Source: Pseudarthrobacter chlorophenolicus (GTDB taxonomy: Bacteria > Actinomycetota > Actinomycetes > Actinomycetales > Micrococcaceae). Taken from it: a stretch of DNA of 64,000 nt. The notes under the pieces are model-generated. The model made no database searches. It was not told the DNA's origin and worked only from the letters and a program-made list of their open reading frames with translations. Below, piece after piece: positions 38,630 through 46,399 of the stretch (positions are counted from its first letter, which is position 1; each line of letters opens with the position of its first letter). A program made the translations under genes and the position numbers. Location: positions 62,001 to 126,000 of the forward strand of contig NZ_JZTW01000006.1 in NCBI RefSeq assembly GCF_000962805.1, given 5' to 3'.

Positions 38630-39835
38630 TCAGCGCAGCCGGCCCTCAAAACCTGCGGCGAGGGCCCTGGCGAACTGGCCGGGCTCCTGCTGGACCCCGC
38701 TGCACACATGGCTCGCCTGGCCACCGGCAGCAGCTGCGGTGCACTCACGGTCCCTGTTGAGCGACCACATCGACACCCTTTGGATACCCTTCTGGACGGC
38801 AAAGGAATTCAGGCCACTGGCAGCGTCCAGCCCGAAGACTTCGCCCGGCAGGTCATTGACGCCGACCATCGGAGTCAGCCCCATCTTCGTCCAGATTTCC
38901 TGGCTGCTGAGGTTGGTCCCCACCCGTTGGTAGCTGATACTCAGCTGGTCGTGGGTGGAATCGGCGGCCGCCACCGCCGCGTCCAGCATGCTCTGCGAGG
39001 ATCCTCGGCTGGACCCGTAGTTCATGGTCATGATGTTGACGCCGGCAAGGTCGACTCCGGCGGCCAGCATCTGGTCCACCACGGCTATGCCGTCGTCGGT
39101 CAAGCCGCGTGGTGACGCCGGGAGCGTGAGCCACACATCCAGTCCACCGCCCCACCCGTCCTTTTCCTTTTGCAGGGCTGCCACGGCCTCCGCCCGCCGC
39201 TCCCCGGCCGGGGAGTTCAGCAGCGCATCGCCCTCGATGTCGAAATCGATGGTGGAGGGGGAGTACCGTTCCACCACTGAGCGGTAAGCAGCCTGCAGCT
39301 GGACCGGGTCCTGGCATGCGACGGCAAGCTCAGTATTGATGGAGCCGCCAAAGGAAACTGCAATGGCGCCGCCGTTGGACTTCAGGGCGGAGATCCGTTG
39401 CTCAAGGTTGAGGGCGTCCCTGGCAGCATCCAGGCTGTAGGCATTGCCCCAGCTCGGGGCGCACGGCTGCGAGGAGTCGGCGACGACGAAGGCCAGGGTG
39501 ACGTTACGGCTGTCCGCCACTCCGGTCCCGGCTAGGTCGTACGGCGGGTCTACCGTCACATCCGCATAACCCGAAAACCACGGTTGCTGTGCCATGCCCG
39601 CCTCCGCAATGAAACGCCATAGGAAGAAGCCGCCAACCAGGGCCAGCGTTATGGTCGCGGCGGCCACGGCGAGCCGGGTGTTGGAGCGCCGGCTGCCCGA
39701 AGGCACCCTTCCCGCCCGCGATGGCGCCGGGGACGCGGCAGCCCTGCTGACCTGGCCGGTGCCTGGTTTGGCTGCCACATGTCCCCCGTGTTGGTCGGAT
39801 TTACTGTCTACTCTCCTGAACCACCATTTGACCAT
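38630..39835 (-). CDS. Membrane-anchored GH18-family chitinase-like glycosidase
   Basis: The 401-residue protein has a basic N-terminal cytoplasmic part of about 50 residues, one membrane helix (LAVAAATITLALVGGFFLW) and an extracellular GH18-like barrel. This shows WFSGYADVTVDPPYD, IAVSFGGS and the catalytic STIDFDIEGD (DxDxE), then GVNIMTMNYGSS and SMWSLNRD. GH18 enzymes cleave beta-1,4-GlcNAc linkages using the Glu and the substrate N-acetyl group. Anchoring beside a GT2 synthase and deacetylases suggests it trims or releases an amino-sugar polymer. It is divergent from the degenerate deacetylase gene, 235 nt apart. Confidence 0.85.
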   Translation of the reverse strand: MVKWWFRRVDSKSDQHGGHVAAKPGTGQVSRAAASPAPSRAGRVPSGSRRSNTRLAVAAATITLALVGGFFLWRFIAEAGMAQQPWFSGYADVTVDPPYDLAGTGVADSRNVTLAFVVADSSQPCAPSWGNAYSLDAARDALNLEQRISALKSNGGAIAVSFGGSINTELAVACQDPVQLQAAYRSVVERYSPSTIDFDIEGDALLNSPAGERRAEAVAALQKEKDGWGGGLDVWLTLPASPRGLTDDGIAVVDQMLAAGVDLAGVNIMTMNYGSSRGSSQSMLDAAVAAADSTHDQLSISYQRVGTNLSSQEIWTKMGLTPMVGVNDLPGEVFGLDAASGLNSFAVQKGIQRVSMWSLNRDRECTAAAAGGQASHVCSGVQQEPGQFARALAAGFEGRLR

Positions 39836-39942
39836 AAGCGCCCTGTTTTCAGGCCAGGATCCGCTGCATGACGGGCCGCAATGGCCGGGTCGCCAGCGCC
39901 GAGTAGTGGGTGCGCGCGGGTACGTGGTCCAAAAGCCAAATA

Positions 39943-39988
39943 CGGGTACTGCCTACTCGTGTCCGCAGGGAGGGGGTCTTCATAGGCT
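39943..39988 (+). promoter_or_regulatory. Putative promoter with CGGGTA-N5-TACTCG box, deacetylase/synthase operon
   Basis: CGGGTA-CTGCC-TACTCG (39943-39959) is a perfect 6+6 dyad apart from one G/A position. After 23 nt comes TAGGCT (39983-39988), a TANNNT hexamer. It would drive the operon of two deacetylase-like genes and the GT2 synthase. Confidence 0.6.
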
Positions 39989-40070
39989 GAGGCTGTGAAC
40001 GACTGAAACCGGTCGGTGGAGAAACGGGTCTCACCATGGAAATCTCGTCAATGAAGGACGTTGCCCTCCG

Positions 40071-41570
40071 ATGGCGGCGGGTCGCCGCGGGCTGGTGCGC
40101 GCCGTGACCGGCGAACATCCCGGTTCGGGGACCGCCGGCCGCGGGAATGGCAAGCTGGCGTCCATGCAGGCCCGTGCTTCGCGCAGGAGGGTGGGCCTCC
40201 TTGCCGTGTCCTGGATTGCTGTCCTTGCCGTGCTGACCGGCGGAGCGTCGTTCATGACGGCAAACGGCGGCGGGGACCGCAGCAATGTGGCTGCCGGCCC
40301 GCAGTCATCCGATCCGCCCACCGCCGGCGCCGCGCCGTTGCTGTCAGTTTCCCTGACGTTCGACGGCGGCCGGTCCAGCCAGCGGGAGGCTGCCCGCATT
40401 TTGGCTGACCACCGGTTGCGCGCCACGTTCTTCGTTAACTCAGGCTTTGTTGGCGCCGCCGGCTTCCTGAACCAGGAGGACCTGCACCTCCTCGCCGAAC
40501 AGCACCACGAAATCGGTGGATACACGGTCACCCTGGCGGACCTCACCGCCGTCGAACCCGGCGAAGCGCAACGGCAGGTGTGCAATGACCGGGCGAAGCT
40601 CAGTGAATGGGGTTTCAAGGTGACCAGCTTCGCCTACCCGTTCGGGGCATCGTCCCCCGGCGCCGAGGAGATTGTGTCCGGCTGCGGCTACAACAGCGCC
40701 AGGGGACAGGACCGTATCCGCAGCCCGTATTCCTGCGAATCATGCGCTCCGGCCGAGACCGTACGGCCGGAGGACCCCTTCAACACCCGTGCCACCGCCG
40801 AGGTGGGCCGGGACTGGACACTGCAGGGCCTGCAGCAGACTGTGGAACAGGCCGAGGCTGCGGGCGGCTGGCTCCAGTTGGCCTTTTATGACATCGATGA
40901 CTCCGGAAGCCCGCTGTCCATCAGCCCGGCCCTGTTCGAACAGTTTGCCGCCTGGTTGGATGAGCGGACAGCGCAGGGCACCATGGGGGTCCGCACTGTC
41001 CACGAGGTGATTGGGAAAGTGGCCAAGCCTGTGGTCCCGGGAGTGGCTGCACCCCCTGCCGGCCCGGGCGTCAACGCCCTGCGGAACCCGGGACTGGAAA
41101 CACCGGGCAGGTACGGCCTGCCGGAATGCTGGCAGGTGGCAGGCTACGGGGAGAACTCGTCCGAACTGGCAACCCTTGCTCCCGGCTTCCGGGACGGAAC
41201 GTCCCGGCGGCTGGACGTTACCGGCTACGCGTCAGGGGACGTCAAGCTCCTCCCGGTCCTGGACCTGGGAGCCTGCGCGCCCAGCGTCACGGCAGGCCAC
41301 GCCTACTCGCTGCGCGCCTGGTACCAGTCCACGGCGCGGACGCAATTCGCTGTGTACTACCGCAACGCCATGGGTGATTGGCAGTTCTGGACTGCCAGCC
41401 CGTATTTCCCCGCCAGGACGACGTACGGGCAGGCGGTCTGGGAGACACCGCCTGTTCCCGACGGCGCCGAGGCCATCAGCTTCGGGCTCAACCTTTTCAG
41501 TGACGGCCAGCTGGCCACCGATGACTACGAAATGTACGACACCGTGGGGGCGCCGCCTCCCGCCCAATAA
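40071..41570 (+). CDS. Catalytically degenerate polysaccharide-deacetylase-like secreted protein
   Basis: This protein is up to 499 residues; starts at 40071, GTG 40104 or ATG 40164 are all possible. Its N-terminal signal anchor reads RRRVGLLAVSWIAVLAVLTGG. The NodB-like domain is a close paralogue of the next gene, but the metal and catalytic residues are replaced: TFDGGR instead of TFDDGH, YTVTLADL instead of HTVTHPDL, and FYDIDD instead of FHHIAN. A C-terminal ~155-residue beta-sandwich module (NALRNPGLETPG to DDYEMYDTVGAP), carbohydrate-binding-like, is kept. It may be a non-enzymatic binding or scaffolding subunit. It lies 45 nt upstream of the active paralogue, in one operon. Confidence 0.82.
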   Translation: MAAGRRGLVRAVTGEHPGSGTAGRGNGKLASMQARASRRRVGLLAVSWIAVLAVLTGGASFMTANGGGDRSNVAAGPQSSDPPTAGAAPLLSVSLTFDGGRSSQREAARILADHRLRATFFVNSGFVGAAGFLNQEDLHLLAEQHHEIGGYTVTLADLTAVEPGEAQRQVCNDRAKLSEWGFKVTSFAYPFGASSPGAEEIVSGCGYNSARGQDRIRSPYSCESCAPAETVRPEDPFNTRATAEVGRDWTLQGLQQTVEQAEAAGGWLQLAFYDIDDSGSPLSISPALFEQFAAWLDERTAQGTMGVRTVHEVIGKVAKPVVPGVAAPPAGPGVNALRNPGLETPGRYGLPECWQVAGYGENSSELATLAPGFRDGTSRRLDVTGYASGDVKLLPVLDLGACAPSVTAGHAYSLRAWYQSTARTQFAVYYRNAMGDWQFWTASPYFPARTTYGQAVWETPPVPDGAEAISFGLNLFSDGQLATDDYEMYDTVGAPPPAQ

Positions 41571-41615
41571 GCCCCCAGTCCCGGGGCCTTCCCAAGATGA
41601 ATCGAGTGGTAAGCC

Positions 41616-43508
41616 ATGAAAACTACCGGCTGCGAGCCCGTGGAAGAACTGCCTCCGCGCGAGGGTGCCCGGCGGGGACTGCTCCGCCGGGCCAAATCCC
41701 TGGTGACCGTGGCGGCCGCCTTGGCCCTGGCCGTCGCCGGCCTGGCGATGAGCCCGCCCGCAGCACATGCTGCCGCGCCCACGGTGGTCAGCCTGACGTT
41801 CGACGACGGCCACGCGGACCAGCTGGCGGCAGCCCAGACCATGAACTCGCTGGGACTGAAGGGTACCTTCTACGTGACTTCCGGCGTCGTAGGTACCCCG
41901 AACTACTTCACCCTCGCCCAGGTCCAGGCGCTGGCGGCCGCAGGGCATGAAATCGGTGGCCACACCGTGACCCACCCGGACCTCACTACCCTGCCCAGCG
42001 ATGAAGCCACGCGGCAGGTCTGCAACGACCGCGTCAACCTCAGCAACTGGGGTTTCCGGGTGACCAGCTTCGCCCACCCCTTCGCGGCGGCCAACGCCAG
42101 CACCGAGGCGATCGTGCGGAACTGCGGCTACAACAGCGCCCGCGGGCTGGGCGACATCCGCACCAGGTTCAGCTGCGGTACGTGTGCGGTGGGCGAATCC
42201 ATACCTCCGTCAGACCCGTATTACACCGCGGCGCCGGACCAGGTGGAGAATACGTGGACGCTGGCTGACCTCCAAAGGAGCGTCACGCAGGCCGAGAACG
42301 GGGCCGGCGGCTGGGTCCAGCTGACGTTCCACCACATCGCCAACAACCCTTCAGACTCCATCACCATCTCGCCCACCCTGTTTAACCAGTTCGCCAACTG
42401 GCTGAAGACCCGTCCCGCCACCACCACCGTCAAAACGGTGGACCAAGTCATCGGCGGGACGGTCAAGCCACTCGTTTCAGGGCCGGCCGTTCCGCCGCCC
42501 GGCACGGGCAACCTGGTCAAGAACCCGGGCTTCGAAACGCTCACCAACGGCGTTCCCCAGTGCTGGCAGCAGGGCGGATACGGAACCAACGCCCCCACGT
42601 TCAGCACCGTCAACCAGGGCCGGACCGGCAGGGGAGCCCAAGTGGTGATGCGGAGCTACGCCAACGGTGACGCCAAATGGCTGCCGTCCCTCGACCTGGG
42701 CGGATGCTCACCAGCAGGAACTGCCGGGCACAGCTACAACCTGGGCATGTGGTACAAATCCACTGTTCCAACGCAGTTCGCCCTTTACTACCGCAGCGGA
42801 ATCGGGTCCTGGACCTACTGGACCTCAAGCCCCTGGTTTGCAGCGGCAACCACGTTCCAGAAGGCCACCTGGACCACTCCGGCCCTTCCCGCCGGCGCCA
42901 GCGGCATCAGCTTCGGCCTGAACATCTTCAGCAACGGCACGCTGGTCACCGATGACGCCGAGATGTTCGACGCCGCCGCAACACCGCCACCGCCACCACC
43001 GGCGGCGGGCGCGAACCTCGTGCAGAACGCCGGACTGGAAACCGCCGGCACGGGCACCCTTCCGCAGTGCTGGCAGGCGGCGGGCTTCGGAACGAACACC
43101 GCCACTTACGCCACGCTCGCCACCGGCGCCCATTCCGGCACGAAGGCCGTCCGGCTGGTGATGAGCAACTACTCAAACGGTGACAGCAAGCTTCTCCCGT
43201 CCCTGGACACCGGTTCCTGCGCCCCACCCGCCATCGCCGGCAAGACCTACTCGCTGCGGGCCTGGTATACCTCCACCGCCACCACCCAGTTCGCGGTCTA
43301 CTACCGCAACTCCGCGGGCGCGTGGGTGTACTGGACCTCGAGCCCCTGGCTGGCGCCAACCTCCACGTACGCCCAGGCAAGCTTCACCACGCCGGCGTTG
43401 CCGGCGGGGGCTACCGCCATCAGCTTCGGCCTCAATCTCTTCAGCAACGGCACCCTGATCACTGACGACTACGCGATGTACGACACTGTGGGGGCACCGG
43501 CGCTGTGA
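41616..43508 (+). CDS. Secreted polysaccharide deacetylase with two C-terminal carbohydrate-binding-like modules
   Basis: The 630-residue protein has a signal peptide ending AHAAAP near residue 53. A NodB deacetylase domain has the intact motifs TFDDGH (residues 61-66), HTVTHPDL (metal His116 and His120) and FHHI late in the domain. Two tandem ~155-residue beta-sandwich repeats start near residues 297 and 464 (NLVKNPGFET and NLVQNAGLET), separated by a Pro-rich linker. It would remove N-acetyl (or O-acetyl) groups from an extracellular amino-sugar polymer, as PgaB/IcaB-type enzymes do. Its stop overlaps the GT2 start (GTGA). Confidence 0.9.
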   Translation: MKTTGCEPVEELPPREGARRGLLRRAKSLVTVAAALALAVAGLAMSPPAAHAAAPTVVSLTFDDGHADQLAAAQTMNSLGLKGTFYVTSGVVGTPNYFTLAQVQALAAAGHEIGGHTVTHPDLTTLPSDEATRQVCNDRVNLSNWGFRVTSFAHPFAAANASTEAIVRNCGYNSARGLGDIRTRFSCGTCAVGESIPPSDPYYTAAPDQVENTWTLADLQRSVTQAENGAGGWVQLTFHHIANNPSDSITISPTLFNQFANWLKTRPATTTVKTVDQVIGGTVKPLVSGPAVPPPGTGNLVKNPGFETLTNGVPQCWQQGGYGTNAPTFSTVNQGRTGRGAQVVMRSYANGDAKWLPSLDLGGCSPAGTAGHSYNLGMWYKSTVPTQFALYYRSGIGSWTYWTSSPWFAAATTFQKATWTTPALPAGASGISFGLNIFSNGTLVTDDAEMFDAAATPPPPPPAAGANLVQNAGLETAGTGTLPQCWQAAGFGTNTATYATLATGAHSGTKAVRLVMSNYSNGDSKLLPSLDTGSCAPPAIAGKTYSLRAWYTSTATTQFAVYYRNSAGAWVYWTSSPWLAPTSTYAQASFTTPALPAGATAISFGLNLFSNGTLITDDYAMYDTVGAPAL

Positions 43509-44875
43509 TTGCTGTTTCGATAATCCTGGTCCTTGGTGTCAGCACCATCTTCTGGACCCTCGTGGGGCTGGTGCGCCTCGCAGGGGAGAACTCCTGGCTG
43601 TTGGAGGAGTGGAAACACCGGTACCGCACCTGGCGGTCCGTCAGGGCAGGTTTGCCGGCCGTCGCCGCCCGGCCCCGGAGGGGGCGGCACAGGGGAACCG
43701 GAATCCGCATACTGCCATCCCACGTTGCCGTGCTCGTGGCCGCCCATAACGAGGCGCTGGTGATCAACGAGACCATCCGGGCAGCGTCGAGGCTGGTACC
43801 GCGCCGGAACATCCATGTGGTTTCCGACATGTCGACGGACAACACGGCACAGCTGGCACGCGCAGCCGGGGTCAAAGTGCTGGAACTGGATCCCAACCGG
43901 GGGAAGGCGGGTGCCCTTGCCGCCGGGATCGCGCACTTCGACCTGTGCCGGCGCTTCAAGGTGGTGATGCTGCTGGATGCCGATACGCGTCCCACCGAGG
44001 ATTACCTTCGGACCGGCCTGCCGCTGTTCGCCGATCCAACGGTGGTGGCCGTGGCGGGAAGGGCGAAATCCATTATGGATCCGCCGTCGCCCACCGTTAT
44101 GGGACGGTTCCTGGTGGCCTACCGGGAGCGCCTGTACATCGTGGTGCAGCTCCTGCTGAAGTACGGGCAGGCGGCACGGGGCGCGAATGTGGTGTCCATT
44201 GTTCCGGGGTTCGCCAGCATGTACCGGACCAGCGCGCTGCAGGAGATCGACGTCGTCGCGCCCGGCCTGGTCATCGAGGACTTCAATATGACGTTCGAGA
44301 TCCACGCCAGGAAACTGGGCAGGATCGCGTTCCACCCCTCCGCGGCGGTGGCTTATACCCAGGACCCGGACAGGCTGCAGGATTATATGAAGCAGGTCCG
44401 CCGGTGGATTCTGGGATTCTGGCAGACGGTCCGGCGGCACCGGAAACAGACGGGGCGGTTCTGGCTGGTCCTGGCAACGTACATTTTCGAGCTGTTGATG
44501 AGCTGCGTCTTCTTTGTCCTGCTGCTGCCGGTGTTCCTCGTCTCCACAGTTGCAGCGATCCAGGTGGCGGCCTTCGGCAGCGACTGGGATGTTGCGGTCT
44601 TCCTGTCCGGGCTGCTGCGGCCGCAGGATGTGCTGTTTGGTGTCCTGCTACCGGACTTCCTGTTGACCATCCTGGCAGCGGTTTCCCTCCGCAAGCCGGG
44701 AATGCTGCTGATGGCACCGCTGTTCCCGCTGATGCGGATCCTGGATGCGTTCCTATGCCTCCAGGTGCTTCCGAAGGCGTTCTCCTCGGCCTCGACCGGC
44801 ACCTGGGTCAGCCCTGCCCGCAGGGTGCAGGGTAAAGAGCTGACCCCGGTGACGGCCGGGAACGGAGCCTCCTGA
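43505..44875 (+). CDS. Processive family 2 glycosyltransferase (polysaccharide synthase)
   Basis: The 456-residue protein has an N-terminal membrane helix, a GT2 domain and a C-terminal membrane region of three to four helices. Conserved residues are visible: VAVLVAAHNEA, VVSDMSTDNT, the DxD in VVMLLDADTRP, the acceptor-base ED in GLVIEDFNMTFEI and QVRRW (QxxRW), the mark of processive synthases such as PgaC/IcaA and HasA. It should polymerise a UDP-sugar, probably UDP-GlcNAc, and extrude the chain through the membrane. It is co-translated with the deacetylase (4-nt overlap). A 32-nt palindrome overlapping its stop ends the operon. Confidence 0.9.
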   Translation: MIAVSIILVLGVSTIFWTLVGLVRLAGENSWLLEEWKHRYRTWRSVRAGLPAVAARPRRGRHRGTGIRILPSHVAVLVAAHNEALVINETIRAASRLVPRRNIHVVSDMSTDNTAQLARAAGVKVLELDPNRGKAGALAAGIAHFDLCRRFKVVMLLDADTRPTEDYLRTGLPLFADPTVVAVAGRAKSIMDPPSPTVMGRFLVAYRERLYIVVQLLLKYGQAARGANVVSIVPGFASMYRTSALQEIDVVAPGLVIEDFNMTFEIHARKLGRIAFHPSAAVAYTQDPDRLQDYMKQVRRWILGFWQTVRRHRKQTGRFWLVLATYIFELLMSCVFFVLLLPVFLVSTVAAIQVAAFGSDWDVAVFLSGLLRPQDVLFGVLLPDFLLTILAAVSLRKPGMLLMAPLFPLMRILDAFLCLQVLPKAFSSASTGTWVSPARRVQGKELTPVTAGNGAS

Positions 44876-44894
44876 CAGCTGTCAGGAGGCTCCG
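44863..44894. terminator. Perfect 32-nt palindrome, bidirectional terminator
   Basis: CGGAGCCTCCTGACAG is followed directly by its complement. It contains the GT2 stop codon and lies 42 nt before the end of the convergent secreted-protein gene. Confidence 0.75.
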
Positions 44895-44935
44895 TCAGGC
44901 GGTACTGCAGGAGGCGCGGCTCCCGGCTGCTGCCG

Positions 44936-46021
44936 TCAGTTGCTGACTCCGGAAGTGGTCTCGACGGTCAGCCACGGTCCGGCCGGAACGTCGGCACGGT
45001 CAATGAAGCGCCACGAGACGCGGTCGCTGCTGCCGTCCAGTTCGGCGAAGCCGAGGCAGCCGTTAAGTGCGGGGGAGACGTCCATGCCGGCGCCCTGGGT
45101 AGCGTCGGCGGAGAAGCTCTGGTTGACCGGGCGTGCGTCGCCGGCCCCGAAGACGTAGGCGGAGTCGTGGTATTCGGAGCCGCTGGAGGGGCCGGCATCC
45201 TCGATCTGTCCATAGCAGGTACTGCCGTTCGGGCCCGTGATCTGGACCCACCGGTTCTTCATGTAGCTGTATTCCTGGTTTGCACAGTTGTTGACGCCGC
45301 TGGCGGCGTTGTCCGCGGCAGCCCATGGAATCACCTGGCAGCGCTCGCTGAAGGCGACGGCATCGTTCAGGTCGTCGTAGGGCAGGTCCAGGTAAAAGGG
45401 GTTCTGCAGCGGCTTCGGCTGGTTGAGCGGGAAGTATCCGTTGCTGGCGACGCGCCGTTCGGTGGCGCACTTGAAATCGGCGCCGGAACCGGAGCTCACT
45501 CCGTCACACCCGCCGTAATAGCTGCCGGGGCATCCGGCAGCGCCGGCGTCAACGGTGCCCAGCTTTACGCCGGTGTGCTGGAACGCCCACTGGCTGTTGT
45601 AGGTGGAGCAGACCTGCGAGCCGTCCGAGAGGCTGGCGTTGAAGATCTCGCCAACCCAGAACGTGGTGCTGATGATGTTGCTGTGCAGGGGGTACGCGCT
45701 GCTGCCGCTTCCGGTGGCTGCCGCCGGAACAATGGCCGGAGCGGGTGCCGGAGCCGGTGCTGCCGGGGCCGGGGCCTGGGTGGCCGGAGCAGGAGCGGCG
45801 GCCGCAGGGGAGGTGACCGCGGGAACCGGCGTGCTGCTTGGCGTGGGAGTGGGCGTCCGCTTGGGTTGTGCCTTGTCCTTGGCCGGCGACTCGGACGGGC
45901 GCTGTCCGGCTGCTTTCGTGGCTGCGGCTGTGGTGGTAAACGACTCTGTGGCCGAAACCGTGACCAGTCCGCCGACGGCCAGTAGCAGCACTGCTGCAAG
46001 TGCTGTGATCAGGTGTTTCAT
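44936..46021 (-). CDS. Secreted protein with double-psi-barrel-like C-terminal region, paralogue of 37741 gene
   Basis: The 361-residue protein has a signal peptide (MKHLITALAAVLLLAVGGLVTVSA). A ~70-residue linker made of Ala/Pro/Thr repeats (like APAPATQAPAPAAPAP) suggests a cell-wall spacer. The C-terminal ~245 residues match the 37741 protein: HSNIISTTFWVGEIFNA, NPFYLDLPYDDLND, SYMKNRWVQI, CYGQIEDAGPS, YHDSAYVFGAGDARPVNQ and GAGMDVSPALNGCLGF. Several Cys residues may form disulphides. The function is unknown; a cell-surface polysaccharide-interacting role fits its place in the locus. The ribosome site is weak. A hairpin with a T-rich tail lies in its likely leader. Confidence 0.75.
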   Translation of the reverse strand: MKHLITALAAVLLLAVGGLVTVSATESFTTTAAATKAAGQRPSESPAKDKAQPKRTPTPTPSSTPVPAVTSPAAAAPAPATQAPAPAAPAPAPAPAIVPAAATGSGSSAYPLHSNIISTTFWVGEIFNASLSDGSQVCSTYNSQWAFQHTGVKLGTVDAGAAGCPGSYYGGCDGVSSGSGADFKCATERRVASNGYFPLNQPKPLQNPFYLDLPYDDLNDAVAFSERCQVIPWAAADNAASGVNNCANQEYSYMKNRWVQITGPNGSTCYGQIEDAGPSSGSEYHDSAYVFGAGDARPVNQSFSADATQGAGMDVSPALNGCLGFAELDGSSDRVSWRFIDRADVPAGPWLTVETTSGVSN

Positions 46022-46090
46022 GGGGTGTCATATCTGTTGGGTGCATGGACTCCGAGACCATGACGACCCTCCGCGGGCGCGCAAAAATAA

Positions 46091-46112
46091 CGTGCAGCGG
46101 CAACGCTGCACG
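46091..46112 (-). terminator. Hairpin with T-rich tail in the leader of the secreted-protein gene
   Basis: CGTGCAGCG and its complement pair over 9 bp with a 4-nt loop. Read on the minus strand it is followed by TTATTTTTG, like an intrinsic terminator. It is about 70 nt upstream of the minus-strand start at 46021, so it could act as an attenuator if the promoter lies further upstream. Confidence 0.5.
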
Positions 46113-46281
46113 TCGTTGTTCTATCGCCCGGGATGGTGGATCGCGGTGGGGGCAGCTACATCAATCGGCGGCTCGTCAACTCCCCAGCCGCAGGCGCCGG
46201 AACCTGCCCCACGCCACCCAACCTTACACAGGCGCGGTCCAGCTCCCGAATCGGGGATACCCGGTCCGGGGCCCGAAAATC

Positions 46282-46326
46282 CAAGTAGTACACACTCAAT
46301 CCCTGCCTGAAATGGCCCGATACCGT
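46282..46326 (+). promoter_or_regulatory. Putative promoter with CAAGTA-N5-CACTCA box, LAL 3
   Basis: The box (46282-46298) is a weaker match to CGRGTA-N5-YACTCG, with one mismatch per half. It is followed after 22 nt by TACCGT (46321-46326), a TANNNT hexamer, 1 nt closer than at the other sites. Confidence 0.45.
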
Positions 46327-46399
46327 GTGAGCATCTCGACAACGGTCCTACCGCGGCCACCAGGAAATGCGCCCGGTGGCCCTCACCTAAGACAGGACC

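Larger units (their letters stand above)
46022..46399. other. 378-nt divergent gap between secreted protein and LAL 3
   Basis: It contains a hairpin at 46091-46112, the promoter box for LAL 3 at 46282-46326, and no gene I would support. The middle (about 46130-46270) shows nothing I can name. Confidence 0.6.
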
